Under the pieces are notes generated by a model. It was not told the DNA's origin. It made no database searches and saw only the letters and a program-made list of their open reading frames with translations. The position numbers and the translations under genes are program-made. 64,000 nt of DNA, taken from the NCBI GenBank assembly GCA_022225965.2, contig JAKJXP020000004.1:744001-808000 (forward strand). The letters are read 5' to 3'. Shown here in pieces: positions 35,361 to 46,474 of the stretch; the first letter of the stretch is position 1; every line of letters starts with the position of its first letter. This stretch comes from Diatrype stigma. Taxonomy: Eukaryota; Ascomycota; Sordariomycetes; Xylariales; Diatrypaceae.

Positions 35361-37596
35361 AGTGCGGACGGTGAGAATGGTGCTGCCAGATGGGCGGCGT
35401 GACTGATTGCTTGACTTGCATGAACGAATTGAATGAATGGATACCCAACCAGCCAACCCACGTAGAACGGGGGCTGTGGTTACGATGTGTGAGAAGGGCA
35501 AGATGGGGTTATTTTTATTTCTTTTTTGCTCATTCGTCTAGATAGATACCTGCGATGCGACAGAGGAGAATTGAGTTAGGTACATGGTTCGGTACATTAG
35601 ATAGGCGGGTGGATGGATAAATGAAGGATGGATGGACCATTTTCACGGATAGACGTTCAAGTTCAAGTACATTTTGATCTGATCTGTTTACCTGGTCAAT
35701 TCATTTATACCTCCCTACATGCATGCATGCCATCAGAGCCCGCAAGCAGACAGACAGACAGATACGATTAGATACGATACCCCATTAGCTAGGAAGCGAG
35801 CGCACGAGGGAAGAAAGTAAACAGAGGGGTCATGAATGGAAATATACACGGATCTCATTATAAAGCATCTTCATCTTCTTGGGCTCGGTCTTATCGATGG
35901 TCATGAATGTAAAAGGTGAGAGTAAGTGAGAGGGAAAGTGTGATAGCGATCATGGTCACGATATCTCAACGAAGTTGAACCTAAATACATTACATATAAG
36001 CGTAGACATAATACCCACCCACCTAACTAGAAGGGTGAAGGTAGGCTCGCAGTAATGTCTCGCCGTCTTACTTGGGGGCACGAACGGAATCGGTATAGCT
36101 TGACTAGTAGGCCCCATTATGTCCTGTAGATCCCTAGATCGATCTGCAAAGCTACGTTTGACCCATGCTTATAATAGGCCCCCTTTTGCCCTTATACTAC
36201 GTTGGTAACAAAACCCCTGAACTTAACCTGCTTGCCATACTTTATTTGCCAGCTGAGGAATGCCTCTGATGTCCCCTGTCATATACCTACGTAGTAGATA
36301 CGGATGTACCGTACAGACATCACCCGCTTTCATCTGCTGGCTGGCTAGCAAATAACTTAACTAGTAACTACACCATCATACCATCTAAAGGGGTTAGCTG
36401 AGAGTTCTAGGCGCCACCAATGTTCCGCTAATATTCAGCTTCTCGGCGCCTCCATGGTCTAGCTGCTTTTAGGTCAACTGCCCCTATCCATCGCCAACGA
36501 ACCCTTTCGAGAGCACGCAACGTATTTCGCCTGGGACATGTCGATGCTTATGAGCTGGTTAGATGCTATATCGCGTCTTACATCTTGACGAGGTCATCTA
36601 CTCGGTACCATATCCCTAACACAAAGAGACACGGCAGATCCAGACATTCGATGTATGCAGCACTGGTTGCCAGCTAGCTACCTTTGTATGGCTATGCCGA
36701 GCCAGTTGCCAAGAGGTTCTGGTCATTGTCTTGCAGCCGCACAATCTCCACACTCTACACGTTTTCTCCCCCGCTCACCAATGAAGGCTTCTATTTTGTA
36801 CCCCTTGTGAGGAGCTAATCAGATACGGGGTAGAGAAGGGGGCTAACATCAAGTCTTTCTTTCACAGAATTGTCACGAGCTTTACTCGAGTCTGCCTATC
36901 CACAAGGGGAGTGTGCTCTCGAACCCACATAGATCGGGCATTGCATTGTGCTACAGTAGAACCTATCATGCCTAGGATTCGGGAACCAAGCATATGTAGG
37001 AAGTGTGACTGTGGACACTCAGGCTATAGTGCATGCCCTCATGACTTCTCTCAAGAAGCGGATCTTGTTCACGCTGAAGTTGGGTTGAGGCTATCCTCGC
37101 TCTGGAAATCAAAATGGGGACGGGCGACCTGGCGGGGACCAGATTAGTCACATACACAGCTATCCACAGCTCTGAGGTCCTGAAAGACTGAAACAGTAAC
37201 TAGGGTAGGTAAGGTAACTCGGGATCTGAGTTGGAGTCTGCCTCGTCTCGTTAGGCTTATTTATCGTGGGTAGCAGCGTGGCGGACCGATGCTATTAGAA
37301 CGACCCAAAAAGATGCTTGGCGAGTCACCAGCTGAACTGCACTATCCCTGCTCTTGGGTGTGTCTTAGGAGGCACCGGTCCATATGAAAAGGACAAGTTC
37401 CCATGGATGGGAGCATCTCTGCCCTTCTCATGATTCTAACGTTCATTCTGTTGAAACTCGAGATAGACAGATCGGCAGATTCGCTCGGTGGTTGATACCT
37501 ACGGACCTCACCAAGCTGCCTATAGCACACAATAATACAGTGCCAGAGCCATAGACTCGACAACTGACTGGGCAGTTCAAGCTGGGTATACTGGAG
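35361..37596. other. Intergenic, no supported gene
   Basis: 3' flank of the glucosyltransferase gene and upstream region of the MARVEL-like gene. It includes GGATGGATGGA and 'cagacagacagacagatac' microsatellites (35612-35770) and a repeat-poor remainder. No supported frame. Confidence 0.45.
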
Positions 37597-38725
37597 ATGG
37601 AGCAGCCAACGAAGTACTCGAACCAGCGACCAGCTGGAAAGGAGCACATTCCGTTATATCCCAGAGGCTTTGTCATCGTTCGGATACTCCAGTTGATTTT
37701 TGCCCTCATTTGCCTAGGCCTGTCCGGCTTCGGGATCGCTTTCCTCGTCTTCGCCGGAGATGCTCTCACTCTCTTCACGGTGAGTAACTTCTCCTATCCT
37801 ACTCTATATATATACCCTGCCGTGATCGTGTCTTTTGCGCTGAAGCTGAACATCCGCTGCCGCTGCTAGTCGATCGCGACCTTGATCTCGTCCATATACT
37901 GCCTCGTTGCGCGCTTTGGCCCGCCAAAGGCGTACAACTACTGGGCCATCTTGGGTCTGGACATCTTCCTCCTTCTCTTCTGGCTCATCTCCTTCGCCGT
38001 GCTGGCCGCGCAGGTCGCACCGGGCCTTGCCTACTACGAGGCCAACAAGGACTACTGGGACTATTATTATGATGACTACGACCTGGATAGCTACGATGCC
38101 GCCATTTTGACTTGTAAGTAACCTCACATTCAAGCATTACACCGTGTGTAATGCTGACTTTGGTTTGCTCTAGATGCTGGTGCTCTCGCTGGGGCTGCTG
38201 GAATTGGTGGCATTGAGTTGTAAGTTGCATCTGAACGTTTATTATCATCACCAATGCATGCGATGCTAACCTAGAAGTCTCAGCATACTCTACCTCGTGT
38301 CTCTTTCGATCCACAGCGTGAGACTACATCGTCACCGTAAAGCTGGTCTCCATGCCACGCCGCTCGGGTCCTCTCCCGCTGGTGGCGAGGCCGAGAAAAT
38401 CCAGATGCAAAATCAACCCGTGCAGCCTCAACCTCAACAATATCCACAGGCGTACCAGCAGCCTCAGCAATCTTATCCACAACCTGCACAAATATATCCG
38501 AACCAGGGCAGCTTCCCCCAACAGCCTATGTACGGGGCACCGCAGCAGAACGTGTACCCCCAGCAGCAGCAGCAGCAGCAGCAGGTCGAATCGCCAATCT
38601 CATCGCAGCCTACTGGGAACTCTTACGTCCAAGGTACACCCGTGTCGCTGAATCCCAGCCAAACAGTACATCAGCCAGGGAACCAGCCGATATATGAAGC
38701 CCACGGCGAGCCGAGGCAACAGTGA
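37597..38725 (+). CDS. MARVEL-like four-helix membrane protein with Gln/Pro-rich tail (4 exons)
   Basis: Exons 37597-37779, 37870-38113, 38174-38219 and 38284-38725 (introns 90, 60 and 64 bp), 304 aa. Four membrane helices are visible: about 26-52 (VIVRILQLIFALICLGLSGFG), 62-80, 86-112 (YWAILGLDIFLLLFWLISFAVLA) and 150-175. The last is built across two junctions (GIGGIEF-ILYLVSLSIHSVRLHRHR); the acceptor at 38283 was preferred over a later one at 38316 because only it supplies a full fourth helix. Between helices 3 and 4 lies a Tyr/Asp-rich loop (DYWDYYYDDYDLDSYDA). The cytosolic tail is Gln/Pro/Tyr-rich. The fold and the LHRHRKAG ending match fungal MARVEL-domain proteins of the plasma membrane, which are mostly uncharacterised. 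The small 46-bp third exon is supported by phase. Confidence 0.83.
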
Positions 38726-39446
38726 ACCGCAAAAGCTGGCAACACACACCATAACACAGTATAGCAAGGTGGTGGAATTTGTCTAGAACATCTAGGAGGA
38801 ATATTGAATGAATCAAAGAAACCATTTGTGATACCCGGTAGCAGATGTGTTGGTTTTTTGACTGTCGCAATGGCATCTGGTTTGATCTCAGGTTTCAACA
38901 AGTCGGTATGGTCAATTATCTGCATTGGTTACGTGACCATAGTGTGTTTCATTATTGTTCTTTTTTATTGTTCCATTCTCGCAATTACCATTATTATCAA
39001 CGTTATGGTCTTCAATTGCCTGTGTTGTCATTGCATTAGTGCCAGCGTGGTAGTTGTGAGGTGGTCGGCCGCTTTCAACCTCGTGGGAATGTCTCACCCA
39101 GTCCGTCAATGAAACCGAAAGCGTCAGGAGACTACGGAAGCGTCCATCTGGCTCCCAGCATGGCTTTGCGAGTGCCTAGGTCCATTATGAACCCTAGACT
39201 CTTTGTTATGCCATCGCTTTTCTATCAATAGCCCCTTACCAGTGTTTCCCTTTTTCTCGCTTGTCGACGGTTACATTTCACACCCTTTGGACCTCTTCAA
39301 CATACCTGATACATACCTAAGCGTCGGTCGTATTTGCTTTGGGCTGCTCGCCCTACAAAAGAAGTCGTTTCTAGGTGAAGACAATTGCCCAAACATACTA
39401 AACTCAACATCGTCGACCTCAGAGGACATCGTCCCCCGTATCAAAA
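38726..39446. other. Intergenic between two tandem plus-strand genes
   Basis: 3' flank of the MARVEL-like gene and promoter of the next gene. A 102-codon frame at 38804-39112 is rich in hydrophobic residues but uses AT-rich sequence unlike the neighbouring exons and is not called. Confidence 0.4.
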
Positions 39447-41839
39447 ATGACGACAAAAGCGGCCATCGCGGCCAAGAAGGCGCGAGACCTCCTGGCTTCC
39501 AGTGTTCACTTTTTCGACTTCAGCAACATTAGCGATGAGTGGAAACGCTACCAGCGTTGGAGAAGCACTGCGGTTAAGCCTCAAAATCTAAGATATTACA
39601 CGGAGTATTACCTGGAGCACCTTGTAGCTCAGGCGAATTCCGTGCGAAACTCACTTGTCTCGTACATTACGGATCACTCTAGTGACCAGCCATTAGTCGA
39701 CGCGATCACGAACTATGTCGATGAAATCAGCCGCCTGCTGAAGATATACAGCTACGGGGTGAGCACGACCGATGGGGACCCGCAGGACGAAGCGGCCTTC
39801 TGGAGAGCGATCCAGCCCCTGAGCACGGCAGCCCAGGACAAGACCATAGCGGCCTCGCTCACCGATCTGCCCGCCAACGTCGCACTAAAGTCCACCATCG
39901 TTCCCGCCCCGCCTGCCCCGGATAGCCTGCTGGAGAAGCTGTTCCCCTCCCAGATCAAGTTCGTCGGCGCGGACGCGGCCTACCAGTCCGCCGTGGCGCG
40001 GGGGTTCAAGCTGAAGTTCTTCCGGCCGCTGCACAAGTCGGTACCGTCGGCGGCGCTGGCGCCGGACGACAAGGCGGTGCTCGCGAACCTGAACTCGACG
40101 ACGCCGTACGACGTCGACCAGGAGCTGGGCGCGGACCCGCGCCCGTCGCAGATCGACTTCCGCGCCTTCGGCTACAGCCGGCACCCGGAGGACTACAGCG
40201 ACAAGTACTTCATCGACCTGCACCGGGTGCTGTACGACCGCGTCGTCGACTGGGCCGAGAAGTGGTTCGGCGACATCGACCTGCCCGACGCGCCGGCCTA
40301 CGCGGGCTCGCCCTGGCAGGAGGAGTTCGGCAACCAGTTCATCGAGTACACCCGCCTCGTCGCCCACGAGGACCGCCACGTCGGCGGCTGGGAGGCCCTC
40401 CTCCGGAAGCGCAAGTTCCGCAAGTGGCTCATCGTCGGCATCGTCGGCCAGATCATCCAGAAGAAGATCTTCTCCGAGCTCCTGTTCGGCGTCGACCGCT
40501 GGTGGAAGCACGAGCTCGAGTCCGAAGATATCCGGTTGGTGAACGTAGAAGGTAAGCTCCCCCCCCTCCTTTCCCCCTTTTTCTCACCCTTCCTTCCTTC
40601 CTTTCTTTCTAACGCCATCTACGCAATGCAGGATACCGCCGCAAGGCCAGCCGCAGCGAGAAGGTTAAGATGGCGCTGGGGGGCATGTTCGTGCCGTCGA
40701 ACTTCTGGGGCGACGTGGACGACCTGGCGTGGCGCAGCGCGCTGGTGTTCGAGCCGCTGATCAACCTGCTGGACATCTACCGGCCGCTGTCGGGCGAGCA
40801 CCAGACGAGCCTGAGCCACCTGCACCAGGAGCTGCACATGATCATGTCGATCGCGGGGTTCCTGCAGGTGTGCACGGCGCTGTCGCCGTCGGTGTTCCAC
40901 CACCTGTCGGCCACGCCGGGCGCGCGCATGGACTACAATATCGAGCACCAGGCCCAGGTCGCGCTCTACGCCGAGTCCAAGGACGCCAACGAGACCCTCG
41001 AGGCCCAGTGGGAGGAGGCCCAGGACCGCCTCAACGCCGGCACCCGCCTCGCCGACGACGACGTCGCCCGCTTCTGCCAGATGTACCCCATCCCGCTGAA
41101 GCCCGGCGTGACCGTGGCCAACTGCGAGACGGCCACCACCGACGCCGACTACAGCAAGAAGACGAAAGAGGCTCTCCGCCACCGCCTGCGCGGCGCCCGC
41201 GTCCAGATCGCCGTATTCCCCATGCTGAAGCGGTACACGCCCCTGAACCGCGGCGTGCGGCCCCAGCCCATCAACGCCGACCCCGACGACAACGACAACG
41301 ACAACGACAACGCCACCACCTCCACCACCACCACCACCACCACCACCAATGACAATCAAAGCCCGACCAAGAAGAAGAAGGGCGGCAACGTCCTGGACTG
41401 GGCGGACCTGGAGGGCCAGCGCGTGACAGACGTGTCGCGCTGCACGGTGATCTACTACCAGGGGCTGATGTACCCGCGGCACCCGGCGGACGACGGGGTG
41501 GCGCTGGACACGCACCTGTCGTTCCTGAAGGGGTACGAGCGGCTGCCGCCGCGGCTCAGCACCGCGGCGCTCGTCGTGGCCAGCCTCGCCGCCATCCTGG
41601 CCATCGTGTTCGTGCTCTGGGTCTGGCGGAGCGCGGTGTGGGGCCGCGCCGAGGCCGACGCCTGGGCCGCCGCCAACGGCCGCCCCATCGCCGACTTCTT
41701 CCGCAACGCGTACGCCTCCGTCGCCGACAGCGCCCTCGCCTGCAGGCTGCTCTGCGCCCTGGCCGGCCGGTGCGCTTGTCTGGAGAGGCTGTTGCCGGTG
41801 CCGGTGCCCGTGCCGGCGCCGGCGCCCGTGCCTGCGTAG
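39447..41839 (+). CDS. Large uncharacterised membrane-associated protein (2 exons)
   Basis: I do not recognise a family. Exons 39447-40551 and 40632-41839, 80-bp intron (gtaagc..atgcag), 770 aa; the junction (split glycine codon) keeps one frame. Residues 1-370 look globular and helical (KKARDLLASSVHFFDFSNISDEWKRYQRW and later FIDLHRVLYDRVVDWAEKWFGD), with a hydrophobic stretch KWLIVGIVGQIIQKKIF near 330. The second half has LHQELHMIMSIAGFLQVCTAL and CRVxxYYQGLMYPRHPAD-like blocks, an Asp-Asn/Thr repeat (about 585-610; GACAAC and ACCACC microsatellites), and one strong transmembrane segment at about 678-700 (ALVVASLAAILAIVFVLWVW) followed by a basic residue, then a Pro/Val/Ala tail. Very GC-rich third positions indicate a real, expressed gene. 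No catalytic motif was seen; function unknown. Confidence 0.8.
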
Positions 41840-43019
41840 GGTAGGGTATGGTAGGGTCGGGGTGGTTTGGGCAGATAAGTGTGTAGTCGGTATTATGTAG
41901 CTGGCTAGCTAAACTATGTTGGGCTGGATGGCATGGGATGGGGATGGCGATGACAGAGACTACCTATCTACCTACCTTCATGTATTACACGCAGCACGCA
42001 TGACCGGATATTTAGTGTTTGTTGTTGTTTGTGGCTGGGTGAAGGGAGCCGGGGAGACGATGGTAGACGGTAGATGGTAGATGGCAGTAAAAGGGGGCGC
42101 CTTGGGGTATTTGGATTGTGTATGATTCGGGTACCTGCATGTAATATCTGACTACTTCTTACATTTAACTTTCAATTAACATCTACGTATTCCATTCCCT
42201 GCACACATCCATAAGTCCATAGATCAATGCGTCGTATGAGCAGCCAAACATATGTCAACCACAAGTGCGATGCGCATCTTATAGGTATAAGTACTCTGGG
42301 CGAAGGGATGGATACAGTATACTAACGGAATTAATTTTAGCACTTCCCACATGAAATTTAACAGCATCGGGGATGAAGAGAATAGGTATAGCTGGTACGT
42401 TGTGAATCGCGTTCTGCCATTCGCCGGAAGGGTATATCGTGATATGGTAATAATAATGATATATACATATATATAGGGTATAGTTATGTATGACACAAGA
42501 TCCCACCCAGTCCATCAACAAGCGTATCCTTCGACGATACACAGTCAATCGGTAGACTGACTGACTTGAATCCGGGGCTCCGACTCCGGCTCCGGTCGGA
42601 TATCTCCTGTTACCGGGCTATGCTACATAAGATGGGAGAACAGCGTCATACTCTGTCCTGACGCCGGGAAGCCAGAAAACGCCAGTAAACCAACACATCC
42701 CGCTCTGTTCACTCAAGTCAAGAGGTATCTCTTCAATTAAGCATGCGCGCTTAAACCCATCATCCCCCCAACCTGCCGCCGGTGCGCCATATATCTACCC
42801 ACAATGGAGTGTAGATAAAAAAGAATGACAAAGGCTGCCCCCCTTCCCTTTTTGTACGCCTACTAGCCAGGAATCTTAATCAGTTGTGGAAACAGGTGCT
42901 TGACTGCACCTAGCCGGCCGTTTCGCCAATCATAGATCGCGCCATGCTGGATATACGTGGTCCCTCGTAACCCTCTATCTTCTCCAGAAAAGCCAAGCTT
43001 ATCCCGGTCGAAGCACCTT
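41840..43019. other. Intergenic between convergent genes, no supported gene
   Basis: 3' flanks of the uncharacterised membrane protein (+) and the transcription factor (-). It contains 'ggtagacggtagatggtagatgg' (42061-42085) and AT-rich 'atatatacatatatatagg' (42458-42480). No gene. Confidence 0.45.
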
Positions 43020-46000
43020 TCACGGGCCGCCAACCCCCGTGCCGTCTGAGAAGAGCAGCAGCGGCCACTGCATAGTGGAGGATGTAGTCGCTACCCCGGG
43101 ATTGGGGCCACCGCCGCTCACACCGTTGAGGCCGACGCTGACGGGGATGCCGAGATCACTAGAGACGATGCTATCGTTCAGATGACCGTGCGTCGTCGGT
43201 CTGGACCCGCTAGACCCAGCACCAGCACCGCCAAGGGACATGAGAGCACTGGCGCTGTATCGGTCCTGATGACTATCGACCACGGCGGCCGTCCAGTCTT
43301 GCCATGTGGAGTGACTGGTAGCGTGCCCACCGGCGTGCGGCGCTTGTAGCCGCCATAGCATATCAGCCGGGGACGGTGGTGGTTCTGTCATATGTGTAGA
43401 CGGTGTGGCGTACGATGTGAGGGGGTGGTGATCTGTTGGAAGTGTCCGCGCATGGTGCTGATGTGATTGTACTCGGGCTTGGGCGTGGACATGAGCATGC
43501 GCTTGAGCTTGAGCATGAGCTTGTGCCTGCGCTTGCACCTGCGCTTGTGCTTGGGCGGCAACATGTCCAGCTGGCGACGCATATAGATACTGACCATTGG
43601 GGTCATAGGTGACGCTGGCAGGGGAGTGGCCTGTCGAGTCACTGTAGTGGATGGGTTGATGGTGATATGTACCCGAATCGTGGGAAGGTTCTGGGTAGAA
43701 GGTATTGCGAGGTGTTGAGAGAGTATGGCTCGTGGAGCCATTGAGATGATCCCCTGCTTGGCTCGAGGTCCTGCTCGGTGCATTCCCTGGGAGGGTCGTA
43801 TAGGACGGCGATCGTGGGGAATGCTTGAGCATATCTTGTGATATCGGCGGTGCTGGCGGTGGAACAGATGTGCTGCCCTTATGTATGCGATCGTGCTCGA
43901 TCCAGGCTATTGTGCGGTCGATTACCGAGCTTACAGCATCGCGAGGTCCTGTCCCGCATCCTAGATACTTTATTAGCAACCATGGCTCAGACAATACAGG
44001 TAAACAAAATAGGCGGATATGGACGTACCCATAAGATTGCCTGTCTCCGTAAGGATGAGCAGCCAGAGACTCATGTCCTCACGGAGGGTTTGTACCTCGG
44101 CAGCCGTTGCTTCGTATCTTCTCTCCCAATGGGCCGCCAGCGTGGTGAAGATAGAAGCTATATATACTGCTAGGCAGTACCAGGTCGTGTCGAGACTTTT
44201 GAGCTTGAGCAAGCTATGCGATATCCTGAGCATCTCACTGGCTGTCGCCTCGCAAATCCGGGCGTTCTCAGCTAATATTCCAGGATCGTTGGTTAGGGCA
44301 ACGGATGGATGTCTCAGACATAGCCGGAATTCGTTAGACAGGAATTTCATATAGAGTGCAAACATATGGCCTTCATGTTCAGCACGGTCAAGGTCGTCTA
44401 TCTTGAGGGATTCCGGTAGGGAGTCCTGCCAGTTCTGTAGCTGCTCCTCAAGTGCCTCTACGACAGGCAAATACCTCCTCGGGTCTCTCCTGGCAGCATA
44501 GACATTGGAATACATCTCTAGGTAGAGGGCCGAAATCTTATGGGCGGCTACGCCTACTTCGTAAGGACACTTGAGAACCCTACTAGTATCGACGCCGTCC
44601 CGAGTTAGCAGCTCGTCGGCTATCGGCTCGGGGAAGCCAGCATCACATTCCTCTAGCCTAATTGGCATCGGCCGTCCCATCCGCCCGGAATTGGCGATGG
44701 CTGTGGCGGCAAGACACCACCATATACGCTTGCGCATTTCGTTTTCCAAGTTGGTACCCTCGCCGGGCTGTTTGAAGGCCCGGTGTAGATTGAGCTCAAT
44801 TGCCATGCCCAGGGCGTAGCAGGTGATCATGTGGCTGCAATCCGTCTTAGGGAAGCGCGATGTGTGTAGCGCAATCATGGTAAGAGCCTGGACATCGACA
44901 AGCTTCCGGGAGGTCGCTAGGTCGAAGAACTTGCCGAGAGCAAAGTGGTAATGGTTATTCGACATCTCATGCAAGCGACTTTTCTGTTCTGGCTGTTCCT
45001 GGCGGATCCCGTATTGCAAGTAGATTGATGCGTAAACCATGTGAAGCATGACGGTTTCGGCGGGCGTTGGAACAAAGCCTGCGTCTTCGTATAGTCGCGT
45101 GAGCAGAGTCATGAATGTGGGTTTATGGAGAATAGGGAGAAAGGGGTAGATCATGAGAAAGTACCACTCGGCATAGGTGAAGGCATCGGCTTTAGGAGGG
45201 TATTCAACGTGCAATGGCGGATTCACGTTTAGGGCTGTCTGCATCATGGCCTGGAGTGATTTGTTGTATAACGGAGAGCGAGCGGCGGCATTTGGCGGTG
45301 TCTCATCCATATCTGGAGCATCAAACAAATTGATATCTATCGTGCTCCCCAAAATGGACAAAGTGGTCCCCTTGATGGAACTCAACGGTGCTTGGTCTGT
45401 ATTCACTCCTAGATGAGCATCGGCGGGTTTCGGTTCGACAATGTCTTGGGAGATACTAGCCATTGGAGACCTGGAAGAGAGTGACCGACCCTTGGTCCAT
45501 TTTGGCGATGTTATATTGCTGTTGTACTGCCGTGACCACTGCCCCTTACTGATATCATGGCTACTATCGCTATTGCCATTACGGTTGCCGCTGATATCGT
45601 CGTTGCTGGTGGAAGTTGGATCTGATATCGGGTTGCCTGCGGAATCGAAGACAACATTGGAGGGATAGCTGGTGGACTGATAGGGAGACCATTCCCAGGG
45701 TTTTACATCCACGCCATTCTTAGCGAGGAGTTTCTCGAGGGCGCGTATGTGATCTAGCATGTCCGTCTTCTCGCGTTCAAGCTCTTGCATGTAGCCCCTC
45801 CGTTCTGTCCTACCCGTCACCCGGTCAGTGACATAGCAGTCGAGGTGTTGGTTGATGCAGTGAGAGCAGCCCTCGGGCAGAGCATCACATCGGATCTTGC
45901 GAACCTGAAAGGCAAGTGTGTTAGAGCTAATATAGTTAAGGTTCTGCTGTCAATTTTGCCCAATTCTGCCAGAGGTATCTGCTATTTATAAGATAGGTAG

Positions 46001-46474
46001 GTATGTTTGCCGTCGTCCTATATTCTGTGCCTGTCAACCACCCAGTACAGCTAAACTGCACACGTTTAAGCTCAATGGATGGGAACACGATTGGACGGGA
46101 CAGGATATGACATAACATATTATGACATGAGATAACGAGCAGGCGCATTGAGACAAGATGAAATAAAATGAAGATACACATCATGAAGTTTGCGCAACTA
46201 CTGAGCAACGGTCTGCCTCCATGTATTCTGGCGTTTCCAGCTCCTAGCTTGGGGGTGTGCCCGCCGCCTTCTAACTCCTAAGTGGGAACGAACGCACCTT
46301 ACACCGATCGCATGCCTGGCCAGTCCTGGTATAGGACTGCAGCTTGCTCTTCACGACGCTCGAGAAATCGTTGGGTGCGGATCGATCCAGTCGAGGTAAT
46401 TTGCATTTTATCTGGCCGTCTACTTCTGGGGAAGCCGAGTCCCCAGACCGTTTGGAGGGCCGGCCTGGAGGCAT
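43020..46474 (-). CDS. Zn2Cys6 fungal transcription factor with Fungal_trans domain (3 exons)
   Basis: Exons in transcript order: 46474-46298, 45904-44029 and 43960-43020 (introns 393 and 68 bp), 997 aa. The zinc cluster has six cysteines (55, 58, 65, 72, 75, 82), spaced C-x2-C-x6-C-x6-C-x2-C-x6-C, and is split by the first intron after CDRCK. A short linker and coiled-coil dimerisation helix follow (RGYMQELEREKTDMLDHIRALEKLL). The middle-homology (Fungal_trans) domain spans about 230-620, with LHMVYASIYLQYG, ALGMAIELNLHRAFKQ and RIWWCLAATAIAN. The C-terminal 300 residues are low-complexity, with a Gln-Ala/His-Ala dipeptide repeat (plus-strand 43480-43570), typical of activation or disordered regions. 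Nuclear, sequence-specific DNA binding is expected; the regulated pathway cannot be told. A large upstream gene-free region could hold its regulatory DNA. Confidence 0.9.

Noticed and set aside
38284..38316. Later splice acceptor (ccacag at 38316) for the last exon of the MARVEL-like gene
   Set aside because: It is in frame but removes the fourth membrane helix; the acceptor at 38283 keeps it.
40619..41515. 298-codon minus-strand open frame
   Set aside because: Antisense shadow of a very GC-rich exon with strong third-position bias; its Val/Gly/Ala-rich translation has no domain.
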